Below are positions 1 through 9,885 of a stretch of DNA of 64,000 nt, in pieces. The DNA is from Litoreibacter albidus (GTDB lineage Bacteria > Pseudomonadota > Alphaproteobacteria > Rhodobacterales > Rhodobacteraceae), in the NCBI RefSeq assembly GCF_900107015.1, contig NZ_FNOI01000004.1, positions 186,001 through 250,000 on the forward strand, given 5' to 3'. Under the pieces are notes generated by a model, which worked only from the letters and a program-made list of their open reading frames with translations, did not search any database and was not told where the DNA came from. Positions within the stretch are counted from its first letter, which is position 1. Each line of letters opens with the position of its first letter. Both the position numbers and the translations under genes were made by a program.

Positions 1-44
1 TCAACTCGGTTTGCCTCAGTCTAGCCTATAGCTGACGCAAATCC

Positions 45-90
45 GTTGAAAAAACGTTGCGAACCGCCCCCTCAGTGGCGAATTTCCGCT
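45..90 (-). terminator. Possible terminator of aspS
   Basis: Read on the minus strand, the bases just after the aspS stop can form an imperfect GC-rich stem (arms ending GCGGAA and GGTTCGC around a G-rich loop), followed by a run of six T. The stem contains bulges, so this is only a plausible intrinsic terminator. Confidence 0.4.
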
Positions 91-1866
91 TTAGTCCTGC
101 GGGATAACGCGCAGGCCCAATTCCATCAGCTGATCGCTCATCGGCTCACTTGGGGCCGACATCATCAGGTCTTCGGCGCGTTGGTTCATCGGGAACAGGA
201 TCACTTCGCGAATGTTGGCCTCGTCAGCCAACAACATCACGATGCGGTCGATGCCCGCAGCACAGCCACCGTGGGGCGGTGCGCCGTATTTGAACGCGTT
301 GACCATACCACCAAAGCGCTTGCGCACTTCTTCTTCGCCGTAGCCTGCCAACTCGAACGCCTTGAACATGATCTCCGGTTTGTGGTTCCGGATCGCACCG
401 GACAGCAGCTCGTAGCCGTTACACGCCAAGTCGTATTGGTAGCCCAGCACGTCCAGCGGGTTGCCTTCCAGCGCTTCCATCCCGCCTTGCGGCATGGAGA
501 ACGGGTTGTGCGAGAAGTCGATCTTGCCGCTTTCCTCCTCCGCCTCATACATCGGGAAGTCCACGATCCACGCGAAGGCAAACCGGTCCAAATCGGTCAG
601 TTTCAGCTCGTTGCCGATCTCGACACGCGCACGCCCCGCAACCCCTTCAAAGGACGACGGCTTGCCACCCAAGAAGAACGCCGCATCGCCAACACCCAGC
701 CCCAATTGCTGACGGATCGCTTCCGTGCGCTCTGGGCCGATGTTCTTGGCCAATGGGCCAGCGGCTTCCATGCCTTCGCCTTGGTCGCGCCAGAAGATAT
801 AGCCCATACCAGGCAGGCCTTCTTTTTGCGCAAAGGCGTTCATACGGTCGCAGAACTTACGTGAGCCACCTTTGGGCGCAGGAATGGCGCGAATTTCCGT
901 GCCGTCCTGCTCCAGAATTTTCGCGAAGATCGCAAAGCCGGAGTCCTTGAAGTGCTCGGACACGACCTGCATTTTGATCGGGTTGCGCAGGTCGGGCTTG
1001 TCGGTGCCGTACCACAGCGCCGCGTCCTTATAGGAAATCTGCTCCCACTCGGTATCAACCTTACGGCCACCGCCGAACTCCTCAAACACACCCTGCACCA
1101 CAGGCTGGATGGTGTTGAAGACGTCTTCCTGCTCCACAAAGCTCATCTCAAGGTCAAGCTGGTAGAAGTCGGTGGGCGAGCGGTCCGCGCGCGGGTCTTC
1201 GTCACGGAAACACGGCGCGATCTGGAAATACTTGTCAAAGCCCGACACCATCAGCAGTTGCTTGAACTGCTGCGGGGCTTGCGGCAGCGCGTAGAACTTG
1301 CCCGGATGCAAGCGCGACGGGACCAAGAAGTCACGCGCACCTTCAGGGCTGGAGGCCGTGATAATCGGCGTCTGGAATTCCTTGAACTTCATGTCCCACA
1401 TCCGGCGACGCATGGAGGACACGACGTCGGAGCGCAGGATCATGTTGCGCTGCAACTTCTCACGGCGCAGGTCCAAGAAGCGGTACTTCAGGCGGGTCTC
1501 TTCAGGGTATTCTTGGTCGCCAAACACCATCAATGGCAGCTCGTCCGAGGCGCCCAGAACTTCGATGTCGCGGATGAATACCTCAACTTCGCCCGTCGGC
1601 AGCTTGGCGTTCACCAACTCCGGCGCGCGCGCCATGACGTTGCCGTCAATGCGGATACACCACTCGGAACGGACCTTCTCCACGTCCTTGAACACGGGGC
1701 TGTCAGGGTCGGCCAGAACCTGCGTCACACCGTAGTGATCGCGCAGGTCGATGAAGAGGATGCCGCCGTGGTCACGGACGCGGTGCACCCAGCCGGAAAG
1801 GCGAACATTGTCGCCCACATTGGCGGCGGTCAGGTCGGCACAGGTATGGCTGCGATATGCGTGCAT
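91..1866 (-). CDS. aspS: Aspartate--tRNA ligase, probably the non-discriminating Asp/Asn type
   Basis: Class II aminoacyl-tRNA synthetase that charges tRNA with aspartate in the cytoplasm. The 591-residue product has an N-terminal OB fold, class II motif 2 ([15 protein letters not shown]) and a C-terminal motif 3 ([10 protein letters not shown]), and matches the usual bacterial length. The frame stays open 45 bases further upstream, but the Met at 1866 (MHAYRSHTC) begins the normal family N terminus. In the anticodon-binding loop it reads [11 protein letters not shown] His at this position (about residue 33) is known from AspRS enzymes that also charge tRNA(Asn), so that GatCAB can then make Asn-tRNA. 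The dual specificity is inferred; the enzyme identity is secure. Confidence 0.97.
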   Translation of the reverse strand: MHAYRSHTCADLTAANVGDNVRLSGWVHRVRDHGGILFIDLRDHYGVTQVLADPDSPVFKDVEKVRSEWCIRIDGNVMARAPELVNAKLPTGEVEVFIRDIEVLGASDELPLMVFGDQEYPEETRLKYRFLDLRREKLQRNMILRSDVVSSMRRRMWDMKFKEFQTPIITASSPEGARDFLVPSRLHPGKFYALPQAPQQFKQLLMVSGFDKYFQIAPCFRDEDPRADRSPTDFYQLDLEMSFVEQEDVFNTIQPVVQGVFEEFGGGRKVDTEWEQISYKDAALWYGTDKPDLRNPIKMQVVSEHFKDSGFAIFAKILEQDGTEIRAIPAPKGGSRKFCDRMNAFAQKEGLPGMGYIFWRDQGEGMEAAGPLAKNIGPERTEAIRQQLGLGVGDAAFFLGGKPSSFEGVAGRARVEIGNELKLTDLDRFAFAWIVDFPMYEAEEESGKIDFSHNPFSMPQGGMEALEGNPLDVLGYQYDLACNGYELLSGAIRNHKPEIMFKAFELAGYGEEEVRKRFGGMVNAFKYGAPPHGGCAAGIDRIVMLLADEANIREVILFPMNQRAEDLMMSAPSEPMSDQLMELGLRVIPQD

Positions 1867-2056
1867 GATATGGGGCCCTCTTTGGCGTAAATCAGTATCG
1901 GGCTGATACACATGCCCAAGGCCACAAAGTCAAGCAAACGGGGCGCAAATTAGCCAAGGAAGCGAATTAATTGACAACCCGCGCTAAATCCGGCCCTCTG
2001 CTGCCCTAACTGCCGACGGCACTTGGCAGACAACATGACACGAGAAAGCAATATTT

Positions 2057-3310
2057 ATGTGGGACAGACTACTTGGCACCTTGCTCAAGCAGCTTATCAA
2101 AGACGGCACCCTGACGGTCCATCTCAATTCCGGAACCATACTCACCGCAGGTAACGGGTCCATACCCGCCGTCACCGTGCGCTTTACCGACGACACTCTT
2201 CCAAGAAAGCTCATCACCAATCCAGAACTTGCCATGGGCGAGGCCTATATGGATGAGACCCTTACAATTGATAATGACGATGTGCGCGGTCTGCTGACGC
2301 TGGTGGTGCGCAACTTTCAGGGCGGGAACCTGCCCTTGTCCCAAAAAATTGCGCGGCAACTGCGCATCGCCAAACGTACATGGGATCAATGGATTCCACA
2401 TGCCGTTGCCAAGAAAAACGCGGAGCACCACTACGACATCTCCACGCCGTTCTATTACCTCTTTCTCGACGACGACAAACAATACACCTGCGCCTATTTT
2501 AAAGACCCAAGCTACACGCTGGAGCAGGCCCAAGCCGCCAAGAAAGCCCATATCGCGGGCAAGCTTTTGATAAAGCCCGGCATGAAGGTGCTTGATATTG
2601 GCTCCGGCTGGGGCGGCCTCGCGATCACATTGGCCAAGGACTACGGCGCGAAGGTTGTCGGCCTGACCCTCTCGGACGAGCAGCGCAAGGCAGCAACCCT
2701 GCGCGCCGAGGAGGCCGGCGTGTCCCATCTCGTCGAATTCCGGCTGCAGGACTATAGGGACAACACCGAAGAGTTCGACCGGATCGTCTCCGTCGGCATG
2801 TTGGAACACGTGGGCCAGCCGCAATACGCGACCTACTTCCGCCAGATACAAAAGAACCTGAAGGAAGACGGCGTCGCGTTGATCCATTTCATCGGGCGCA
2901 CCGGTCCGCCGGGCAATCTGTCGCCGTGGTTCCAGAAGTACATTTTCCCGGGCGGCTACACGCCCTCCTTGTCCGAAGTCGTAAGCGTGGTCGAAAAGTC
3001 GCAACTGGAGGCGGCGGACATCGAGGTCTGGCGCACCCATTACGACCGCACGCTATATGAGTGGCTGATGCGGTTCGAGGGGCGTTTGGACGAGGTTCGC
3101 GCCATGGGCTACGATGAACGCTTCATCCGCATGTGGCGCTACTATCTGATTGCGTCAGAACTCAGCCTCTCAGACATGCCGCATGTTCTGTACCATGTGC
3201 AGCTTCATAAGCATCAAACCACGGTGCCGATTACACGCGATTATCTTTACGTGGACGGCGCTGCGGAGCCGCATTCCGCGTTTCCCGACGGGTTTACCCC
3301 CGAAAAGTAA
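2057..3310 (+). CDS. cfa: Cyclopropane-fatty-acyl-phospholipid synthase family methyltransferase
   Basis: Transfers a methylene from S-adenosylmethionine to double bonds of membrane phospholipid acyl chains, or a close variant of that reaction. The 417-residue protein has an N-terminal lipid-binding part, the HHYD motif near residue 124, YTCAYF near 143 (the family active-site Cys context), the SAM-binding VLDIGSGWGGL near 178, and a C-terminal catalytic region with LEHVG. It stands alone, divergent from aspS across 190 bases and followed by two hairpins before carB. Cfa genes belong to stress regulons in related bacteria, but no clear alternative-sigma promoter is visible here. Furan fatty acid or methyl-branching enzymes of this superfamily are alternatives. 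Confidence 0.92.
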   Translation: MWDRLLGTLLKQLIKDGTLTVHLNSGTILTAGNGSIPAVTVRFTDDTLPRKLITNPELAMGEAYMDETLTIDNDDVRGLLTLVVRNFQGGNLPLSQKIARQLRIAKRTWDQWIPHAVAKKNAEHHYDISTPFYYLFLDDDKQYTCAYFKDPSYTLEQAQAAKKAHIAGKLLIKPGMKVLDIGSGWGGLAITLAKDYGAKVVGLTLSDEQRKAATLRAEEAGVSHLVEFRLQDYRDNTEEFDRIVSVGMLEHVGQPQYATYFRQIQKNLKEDGVALIHFIGRTGPPGNLSPWFQKYIFPGGYTPSLSEVVSVVEKSQLEAADIEVWRTHYDRTLYEWLMRFEGRLDEVRAMGYDERFIRMWRYYLIASELSLSDMPHVLYHVQLHKHQTTVPITRDYLYVDGAAEPHSAFPDGFTPEK

Positions 3311-3324
3311 ATTTTGCACAGGTT

Positions 3325-3371
3325 GCCAGACTTTCCTCGAAAGTCTGGCCCCAATTTCTCCTAGAGAAATT
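3325..3371 (+). terminator. Two consecutive hairpins after cfa
   Basis: Positions 3325-3334 and 3340-3349 form a perfect 10-bp stem (GCCAGACTTT). Immediately after, 3353-3360 and 3364-3371 form a perfect 8-bp stem (AATTTCTC) with a 3-base loop. Neither is followed by a real T-run, so they may slow or end transcription, protect the cfa mRNA 3' end, or form part of a carB leader. Confidence 0.45.
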
Positions 3372-3508
3372 GCCACGCCAAGCCCAGACGTTCGGCGCTC
3401 TCCCTCGCGGCAAGCAAAGAATCTGATATCCCTTCTCTACATGCCCTTGCGCCCACTTGGTGGACTCCTTAAACCCACGATAATTTGCGCAAACTTGGGG
3501 TCCGGACT

Positions 3509-6500
3509 ATGCCAAAAAGAACCGATATCAAATCCATCATGATCATCGGCGCAGGCCCCATTGTAATCGGGCAAGCGTGCGAATTTGACTACTCGGGCGC
3601 TCAGGCCTGCAAGGCCCTGCGCGAAGAAGGCTACCGCGTCATCTTGGTGAACTCCAACCCCGCCACGATCATGACCGACCCTGACATGGCCGACGCCACC
3701 TACATCGAGCCGATTACGCCCGAAGTTGTCGCGAAAATTATCGAAAAAGAACGCCCTGACGCCTTGCTGCCAACGATGGGCGGGCAAACCGGCCTTAACA
3801 CGTCGCTGGCCCTTGAGGAAATGGGCGTCCTCAAGAAATACAACGTCGAGATGATTGGCGCCAAACGCGAAGCCATCGAGATGGCCGAGGACCGCAAACT
3901 GTTCCGCGAAGCCATGGACCGCTTGGGCCTTGAAAACCCGAAAGCCACCATCGCGAACACCATGCAGGAATGCATGGACGCCATTGAATATGTGGGCCTG
4001 CCCGCGATCATCCGCCCCGCCTTTACCTTGGGCGGCACCGGCGGCGGCGTGGCGTATAACCGCGACGACTATGAGCACTTCTGCAAAACCGGCCTAGATG
4101 CGTCCCCCGTCAATCAGATCCTGATCGACGAATCCCTGCTCGGCTGGAAAGAGTACGAGATGGAAGTCGTGCGCGACCACGCCGACAACGCCATCATCGT
4201 CTGCGCAATCGAGAACGTGGACCCGATGGGCGTCCACACCGGCGACAGCATCACAGTGGCCCCCGCCCTGACGCTGACCGACAAAGAATACCAAGCCATG
4301 CGCAACGCCTCTATCGCTGTGCTGCGTGAAATCGGCGTGGAAACAGGGGGCTCCAACGTACAATGGGCCGTGAATCCCGCAGATGGCCGCATGGTCGTGA
4401 TCGAGATGAACCCGCGCGTGTCGCGCTCCTCCGCGCTGGCGTCCAAAGCCACGGGCTTCCCAATCGCCAAAATCGCCGCCAAGCTGGCCGTCGGCTTCAC
4501 ACTGGACGAACTCGACAACGACATCACAGGCGTCACACCTGCGTCTTTCGAGCCAACAATCGACTATGTTGTCACCAAAATCCCACGCTTCGCATTTGAA
4601 AAATTCGCAGGCTCCGAACCCTATCTGACCACCGCTATGAAATCCGTGGGCGAGGTCATGGCTATCGGCCGCACCATCCACGAGTCCCTGCAAAAGGCGC
4701 TCGCCTCCATGGAAACCGGCCTTACCGGTTTTGACGAGCCGAAGGTCGCAGGCATGCCCGCCCCCGACGCACAGGTCTACCAGAACCAAGACGGCACCCG
4801 CATTCTGGTCGGCAAAGACGCCGCCGCGCAAGAAGCCATCGACAAGGCCCTGACGCGCGAGCTGGCCAAGCAAACACCAGACCGCATCCGCGTCATCGCC
4901 CACGCCATGCGCTACGGCTTCTCCAACGACGAAATCAACCAGATCACGGCCTATGACCCGTGGTTCCTGTCCCGCATCCGCGAGATTATCGAGGCAGAAG
5001 CCGTGATCCGCAAAGACGGCCTGCCGATGACCGAGGACGGCCTGCGCGACCTCAAAATGCTGGGCTTCTCTGACGCCCGTTTGGCGATCCTCACGGGCCG
5101 CAATGAGGCCGACGTGCGCAAAGCCCGCCAGAACCTAGGCGTCAACGCTGTGTTCAAACGCATCGACACCTGTGCCGCCGAGTTCGAGGCGCAAACCCCC
5201 TATATGTATTCCACCTACGAGAGCCCGATGATGGGTGAGGTCGAATGCGAGGCCCGCCCGTCCGACGCCAAAAAGGTCGTCATCTTGGGCGGTGGCCCCA
5301 ACCGTATCGGCCAAGGGATCGAATTCGACTACTGCTGCGTCCACGCCTGCTACGCGCTGACCAAGCAGGGCTACGAGACGATCATGATCAACTGCAACCC
5401 TGAGACCGTGTCCACCGACTACGACACCTCGGATCGCCTCTACTTCGAGCCGCTCACATTCGAGCACGTGATGGAAATCCTGCGGGTGGAGCTGGAGAAC
5501 GGCACCCTGCACGGCGTTATCGTGCAGTTCGGCGGTCAAACCCCGCTGAAAATCGCGCAAGCCTTGGCGGATGAGGGCATCCCGATCCTCGGCACATCCC
5601 CTGACGCAATCGACTTGGCCGAAGACCGCGAACGCTTCCAGCAGCTGGTGCAAAATCTCGGCCTGAAGCAGCCGCACAACGGTCTTGCCCACTCCGACGC
5701 AGAGGCCTTCGAGAAGGCCAAGGAAATCGGCTTCCCGCTGGTGATCCGCCCCTCCTACGTCCTCGGTGGCCGCGCGATGGAAATCGTGCGCGATCAGGCG
5801 CAGTTGGAACGCTACATCTCCGAGGCCGTGGTGGTCTCCGGCGACAGCCCCGTGCTCTTGGACAGCTACCTGTCCGGCGCGGTGGAGGTTGACGTCGACG
5901 CGCTTTGCGACGGCGAGAAGGTCCATGTGGCCGGCATCATGCAGCACATTGAGGAGGCCGGCGTACACTCGGGCGATAGCGCCTGTTCCCTGCCACCCTA
6001 TTCACTGTCCAAAGACATCATCCAGCAGCTGCGCGAGCAGACGGAGGCGCTGGCCATCGCGCTCAACGTGGTTGGCCTGATGAACGTGCAATTCGCCATC
6101 AAGAACGATGAAATTTTCCTGATCGAGGTCAACCCGCGCGCCTCGCGCACCGTGCCCTTCGTGGCCAAGGCCATCGGCTCGCCCATCGCCTCCATCGCCG
6201 CGCAGGTCATGGCGGGTGCCAAGCTGGGCGACTTCGACCTGATCGACCCGATCATCGACACTTACGCGGTGAAAGAAGCCGTGTTGCCCTTCGCCCGCTT
6301 CCCCGGCGTGGATACGATCCTTGGGCCGGAAATGCGCTCCACAGGGGAGGTCATGGGCACCGATAAGGACTTCCACATGGCCTTCCTGAAGGCGCAAATG
6401 GGCGCAGGGACGGAGCTGCCGCTGGACGGCAAGGGCATGGTCTTCATCTCCATCCGCAACGAGGACAAGACCCCCGCGATGCTAGAGGCGGGTCGCGTGC

Positions 6501-6820
6501 TCGCAGACCTCGGCCACACCCTGACCGCCACACGCGGCACGGCGGCTTGGCTGAACGAGCACGGTATCGCTTGCGAGACGGTTAACAAAGTCTATGAGGG
6601 CCGCCCGAACATCGTCGACCAGATGAAGGACAAGATGATCTCACTGGTGCTCAACACCACCGAGGGCGCACAGGCGGTCGAGGACAGCCGAGACATCCGG
6701 AGCATCGCCCTCTACGACAAAATCCCCTACTTCACGACAGCCGCAGCGGCCCACGCCTGCGCGCTGGCCATGAAGGCACGAGTTGAGGGTGAAATCGGGG
6801 TTAGGGCGTTGCAGGGGTGA
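3509..6820 (+). CDS. carB: Carbamoyl-phosphate synthase large subunit
   Basis: Makes carbamoyl phosphate from ammonia (supplied by CarA), bicarbonate and two ATP, for pyrimidine and arginine synthesis. The 1103-residue protein shows the family's duplicated layout: two ATP-grasp halves beginning [21 protein letters not shown] and [19 protein letters not shown], and a C-terminal MGS-like allosteric domain. The start at 3509 ([10 protein letters not shown]) gives the standard N terminus; eight further open codons upstream are not needed. carA is not in the window. The last bases, GTGA, also carry the GTG start of the unrelated downstream gene. Confidence 0.97.
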   Translation: MPKRTDIKSIMIIGAGPIVIGQACEFDYSGAQACKALREEGYRVILVNSNPATIMTDPDMADATYIEPITPEVVAKIIEKERPDALLPTMGGQTGLNTSLALEEMGVLKKYNVEMIGAKREAIEMAEDRKLFREAMDRLGLENPKATIANTMQECMDAIEYVGLPAIIRPAFTLGGTGGGVAYNRDDYEHFCKTGLDASPVNQILIDESLLGWKEYEMEVVRDHADNAIIVCAIENVDPMGVHTGDSITVAPALTLTDKEYQAMRNASIAVLREIGVETGGSNVQWAVNPADGRMVVIEMNPRVSRSSALASKATGFPIAKIAAKLAVGFTLDELDNDITGVTPASFEPTIDYVVTKIPRFAFEKFAGSEPYLTTAMKSVGEVMAIGRTIHESLQKALASMETGLTGFDEPKVAGMPAPDAQVYQNQDGTRILVGKDAAAQEAIDKALTRELAKQTPDRIRVIAHAMRYGFSNDEINQITAYDPWFLSRIREIIEAEAVIRKDGLPMTEDGLRDLKMLGFSDARLAILTGRNEADVRKARQNLGVNAVFKRIDTCAAEFEAQTPYMYSTYESPMMGEVECEARPSDAKKVVILGGGPNRIGQGIEFDYCCVHACYALTKQGYETIMINCNPETVSTDYDTSDRLYFEPLTFEHVMEILRVELENGTLHGVIVQFGGQTPLKIAQALADEGIPILGTSPDAIDLAEDRERFQQLVQNLGLKQPHNGLAHSDAEAFEKAKEIGFPLVIRPSYVLGGRAMEIVRDQAQLERYISEAVVVSGDSPVLLDSYLSGAVEVDVDALCDGEKVHVAGIMQHIEEAGVHSGDSACSLPPYSLSKDIIQQLREQTEALAIALNVVGLMNVQFAIKNDEIFLIEVNPRASRTVPFVAKAIGSPIASIAAQVMAGAKLGDFDLIDPIIDTYAVKEAVLPFARFPGVDTILGPEMRSTGEVMGTDKDFHMAFLKAQMGAGTELPLDGKGMVFISIRNEDKTPAMLEAGRVLADLGHTLTATRGTAAWLNEHGIACETVNKVYEGRPNIVDQMKDKMISLVLNTTEGAQAVEDSRDIRSIALYDKIPYFTTAAAAHACALAMKARVEGEIGVRALQG

Positions 6821-7938
6821 GTGTGAAAACGGGCCGGAATGACCCTTGTTGGTGTGGATCTGGTCGGAAGTACAAAAAATGTCATTTAGACCGAGAGACA
6901 CAACCTCCGACCAAGGCTTCCGACTGGATAGCCACCAAGAAAACCCAGTTTTCCAAGAAAACTTGTATGGTGCCGACAGGAATGAAGGCGGCTTGCGAAG
7001 GCAAAATCATTTCAGCCCACTCGATCTCTAAATCTGCGAATCTAAAGCCTCTTTCAGAGGGCGGTCATGTTCTCGGATTGAGCGCGAGTTTATCCGACTT
7101 AATCGAAACAAAAGGTAAAATAGTGCCAAGGCCAATTGGAGTTGGCCAAGCTTCAACATTTTTGGGATTTTGCGCAAAACATGATCGAGAACTCTTCTCA
7201 TGCATTGAGAATGAGGAATTTTCAGCCCGCAACGACCAACTGCATTCGCTCGCGTTCAGAAGTCTTTGTCGCGAGTATTACGGCAAGCAAGCGGTCGACT
7301 TTATGCCGAACATGATTGCAGACATGGATAAGGGAAAATCTAATGACGATCAGTTTATGACGCAAGCCATGTCGCTATTAAATCGCACAGGAATAGAAAG
7401 CTCAAAGAACGACTTTAAGAAAGCGTACAATGAGCTTGGCAAAGCCCTAGAACTCCGTGAATTTAAAAGCCTCGAGAGTCTTGTGATCTATTTCGATGAA
7501 AAGTTGCCATTCGCATTCTCATCCGCTTGGGCACCCTTAAGGCTTCTGGACGGTTCAGACCTACAAGATGGCAGCGATCTTCAGCACGAATGCGAAGTAG
7601 TAATGTTCGCCACCGCACAATCTACAAACGGAACTTACATTTGCATCAATTGGCGCAAGGACGGCGCAAAAGTAGGGCAAGCTATTGCCCGTTCATTGCT
7701 GAATTATCCAGAGGAATCACAGCTCTCAGTATTGCTCCAGTTCGTATTTCAGCATGCTGACAACATTTTCTTCCAAAGACGCTGGTTCGAAGCACTCTCA
7801 GTCAAAAAACGGAAACAAATTGATAAGTTGATCCACGATGGCATAGACTTTTTCGGCTCGACACCAGATGCACATATCATTCCCGACATGCGTCTTCACC
7901 CTGCGACTCCTAAAAATGTTGCTTATGTAAATTGGTAA
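6817..7938 (+). CDS. SEC-C motif protein with an HNH-like Cys/His cluster, function unknown
   Basis: 373 residues. The N terminus is a textbook SEC-C zinc motif, C11-x-C13-x8-C22-H23 ([15 protein letters not shown]). A second Cys/His set follows: C50, C60, H68 in [13 protein letters not shown], and C119/H122 in [14 protein letters not shown]. This spacing resembles treble-clef or HNH-type zinc folds, but catalytic activity is not demonstrated. The remaining part has no motif I recognise. The start is GTG at 6817, inside the carB stop (GTGA). The gene is visibly richer in A and T than its neighbours and has lysine- and asparagine-rich stretches, which suggests acquisition by transfer. It is a candidate stress or defence protein by inference only. 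Confidence 0.75.
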   Translation: MSVKTGRNDPCWCGSGRKYKKCHLDRETQPPTKASDWIATKKTQFSKKTCMVPTGMKAACEGKIISAHSISKSANLKPLSEGGHVLGLSASLSDLIETKGKIVPRPIGVGQASTFLGFCAKHDRELFSCIENEEFSARNDQLHSLAFRSLCREYYGKQAVDFMPNMIADMDKGKSNDDQFMTQAMSLLNRTGIESSKNDFKKAYNELGKALELREFKSLESLVIYFDEKLPFAFSSAWAPLRLLDGSDLQDGSDLQHECEVVMFATAQSTNGTYICINWRKDGAKVGQAIARSLLNYPEESQLSVLLQFVFQHADNIFFQRRWFEALSVKKRKQIDKLIHDGIDFFGSTPDAHIIPDMRLHPATPKNVAYVNW

Positions 7939-8123
7939 ACGAGCTGTACGGTGGCTGCCCCCGCAGGTGCGAGGTTCACCACCCAATTCCTAGGCGGCGC
8001 TTGCGACCTTGTCGGCTGTCCTGCGGATATGGAAAGTCGGGGTACGTTTACCCCAGACACCGACGCCACAAAAGCGCCCCGCAAAAACGCCTACCCGCTC
8101 TACCCCCTAGCCACACCTCAACA

Positions 8124-8151
8124 CAAAAAAATGGGCGGCAACGCCACCCAT
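8124..8151 (-). terminator. Intrinsic terminator of the HTH regulator gene
   Basis: On the minus strand, ATGGGTGGC and GCCGCCCAT (8131-8139 and 8143-8151, one mismatch) form a stem, followed by seven T (8130-8124). It lies about 70 bases past the stop of the 8224-8685 gene. The rest of 7939-8223 holds no gene I can support. Confidence 0.7.
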
Positions 8152-8184
8152 TCATAAATCATCAACTCTTTTTCTCAGCAAAAA

Positions 8185-8209
8185 CAGCGTTCCCCGTGGG
8201 GAACCGCTG
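8185..8209. repeat. Palindromic element CAGCG-TTCCCC...GGGGAA-CCGCTG
   Basis: An almost perfect inverted repeat (GTTCCCC / GGGGAAC around GT, flanked by CAGCG and CGCTG), just beyond the 3' end of the HTH regulator gene. A close relative with the same CAGCG flank and the same TTCCCCG core lies inside tsaB at 33640-33665, so this may be a dispersed palindrome. Confidence 0.5.
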
Positions 8210-8223
8210 CCTGCGCTTCGAAA

Positions 8224-8685
8224 TTAGACGGTTTCTTCTTCCAGATGCAGCTTCATCTCCACCAGCACCTTTTGCAGCTCCAGCGTCTCGGAGAGCATCC
8301 GCTTGGCCTCCGTCACCGTGATGATCCCGTCGGAGATCGACTGGTTGTACTCCGACATCAGCATCGCGAAGCGCTGCGCCAAGGCCACCACATTGCTGTT
8401 GACCGAACTCACGCTCGGGTCGTTGCTTTTGCGGCCCGTGTCGACCTCTAGGGAGTTGCCGTTGATTTCCGCCAGCGCCTGCGTCACATGCGGGAAGCTT
8501 GCCGCCGCCTCCAGCGCCGCCACCGCGTCCAGTGGCATGTAGCGATCGGCGTGCTCGTCGGATTCCGAATAATACCGCCCTAACGTGGCTTTGGAGCGCC
8601 CCGTCAGCTTACAGGCCGCTTCAACGCCCACATCCTTCACCAAGGCTTCGGTGTGCTTCTTCAGGTATCTGTTCATCTTCGTCAT
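8224..8685 (-). CDS. Small HTH protein resembling phage regulators
   Basis: 153 residues. An N-terminal helix-turn-helix is suggested by VEAACKLTGRSKATLGRYYS (about residues 21-40), where a helix, a tight turn and a serine/arginine-rich recognition helix can be read. The C-terminal half is a long helical segment (VVALAQRFAMLMSEYN to the EEETV end) that could dimerise. It resembles CII-like or repressor-type phage DNA-binding proteins found alone in proteobacterial genomes, but I cannot name the family. The first Met (8685) has a GAGG about 12 bases upstream; MNRYL three codons later is an alternative. It is transcribed towards its own terminator and flanked by the transferred-looking SEC-C gene. 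Confidence 0.65.
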   Translation of the reverse strand: MTKMNRYLKKHTEALVKDVGVEAACKLTGRSKATLGRYYSESDEHADRYMPLDAVAALEAAASFPHVTQALAEINGNSLEVDTGRKSNDPSVSSVNSNVVALAQRFAMLMSEYNQSISDGIITVTEAKRMLSETLELQKVLVEMKLHLEEETV

Positions 8686-8947
8686 AGTCGTATCATCCCT
8701 CAGCCTTATGGCTTTGTCGGGGAATAGCCCAAAGCCTTTCCCCTGCGCAATTGTTTTCCCTCAAGTTAGACATCTGTAGCCCCTAGGGTATGGGGGCTAT
8801 GGGGGGCGTGTTGTGCTGAACACTCCCTTTAAGGTGAGGGGCGTCGGTGTACGCGCTGCCGGGTAATCAGCGTGTGTATCGTGTGCTTTCCCTTGCACGC
8901 CCCTCACCGACCTTGCTCCTCGTGGCCGGCTTTGCTACGGGGACGCC

Positions 8948-9532
8948 ATGGCAAAACTGTATTTCCACTATTCCACAATGAACGCGGGTAAGTCGACGCT
9001 CCTTTTGCAAGCGGCGCATAACTATCAAGAAATGGGTATGCAAACCTACCTGTTGACCGCCGACTTTGACGACCGCGCGGGCACGGGGCAAATCGGCTCG
9101 CGGATCGGCCTGTCGCGCGAAGCGGATGTTTACGGCAAAACGCACGACCTGTTCGCCATGATCGAAGCACGGCTGGCGCAGGGCAAGATTGCTTGCGTTA
9201 TGGTCGACGAGGCCCAGTGGCTGTCCAAAGACCAGGTCTGGCAGCTTGCCCGCGCGGTCGATGACCTGCGGGTGCCGGTGATGTGCTACGGGCTGCGCGT
9301 CGACTTCCGTGGGGAGCTCTTCCCGGGCTCCGCTGGCCTGCTGGCCCTCGCCGATGAGATGCGCGAAGTCCGCACCATTTGCCACTGCGGCAAGAAAGCG
9401 ACGATGGTTATACGAAAGGGCACTGACGGCAGTGCCGCCACGGACGGCGACCAAGTGCAAGTCGGCGGCAATGAGACCTACGTGTCGCTCTGCCGGAAGC
9501 ACTTTCGTGAGGCGACTGGCGACACCAGATGA
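8948..9532 (+). CDS. tdk: Thymidine kinase (type II)
   Basis: Phosphorylates thymidine with ATP in the nucleoside salvage pathway. 194 residues: P-loop MNAGKST (residues 11-17), DEAQW near residue 86 (Walker B-like, as in type II TKs), an RVDFRGELFPGS lid-proximal segment, and a C-terminal zinc site built from CHC and CRKH. The ATG has only a modest ribosome site. A 262-base spacer with G-runs (GGGTATGGGGGC) precedes it; I see no gene there. The downstream small gene overlaps its stop by four bases. Confidence 0.95.
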   Translation: MAKLYFHYSTMNAGKSTLLLQAAHNYQEMGMQTYLLTADFDDRAGTGQIGSRIGLSREADVYGKTHDLFAMIEARLAQGKIACVMVDEAQWLSKDQVWQLARAVDDLRVPVMCYGLRVDFRGELFPGSAGLLALADEMREVRTICHCGKKATMVIRKGTDGSAATDGDQVQVGGNETYVSLCRKHFREATGDTR

Positions 9533-9885
9533 AGCGGCTGGGGCTAGGTGTCCTGCTGCTGGCCATCGGCGGCCTAGCGGGCTACGCGGTGCGCTACCTT
9601 GAGACCCTGTTCCTAGACATGAACCCCGCTGGCGTCGTGGCGTGGCAGGACGCGCGCATGGGTTTCGTGGAGGCCATGGCCGCCACCGCCTGCGCAACGA
9701 CCGCCGACCTGCGGGCCGCCGCGACCGCGCGCGGCTGGGAGGTGGTGCCAGATACGGCCCGCGGCATCGCCCCATTCGACAACGCGGCGGAGGTTTTGTG
9801 GGTCGATGTCTCCCCGAGCCTGCCATTTGCCAAATGGGACGGCGATCCATTTGGGTTTGACGCCCAAGGCTGCCTGCTCCCTTAA
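9529..9885 (+). CDS. Small membrane-anchored hypothetical protein
   Basis: 118 residues with one N-terminal hydrophobic stretch (LGLGVLLLAIGGLAGYAV) that could be a signal anchor, then a soluble domain with one Cys pair (C73ish and the C-terminal GCLLP). The start overlaps the tdk stop as ATGA, so the two are translationally coupled. It converges with the hydroxyacid dehydrogenase gene, overlapping its stop by four bases. I recognise no family. Confidence 0.6.
   Translation: MKRLGLGVLLLAIGGLAGYAVRYLETLFLDMNPAGVVAWQDARMGFVEAMAATACATTADLRAAATARGWEVVPDTARGIAPFDNAAEVLWVDVSPSLPFAKWDGDPFGFDAQGCLLP

Noticed and set aside
1971-1999. Sigma-70 promoter for cfa starting TTGACA
   Set aside because: The -35 is perfect, but at 16-18 bases downstream there is only CCCTCT, so no credible -10 was found.
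4094-4903. 269-codon minus-strand frame inside carB
   Set aside because: Antisense shadow of carB, rich in Gly, Asp and His as expected of reversed GC-rich codons.
7932-8321. Possible 129-codon plus-strand frame after the SEC-C gene
   Set aside because: Arg/Pro-rich low-complexity product without ribosome site; it also runs across the terminator and into the opposing HTH gene.
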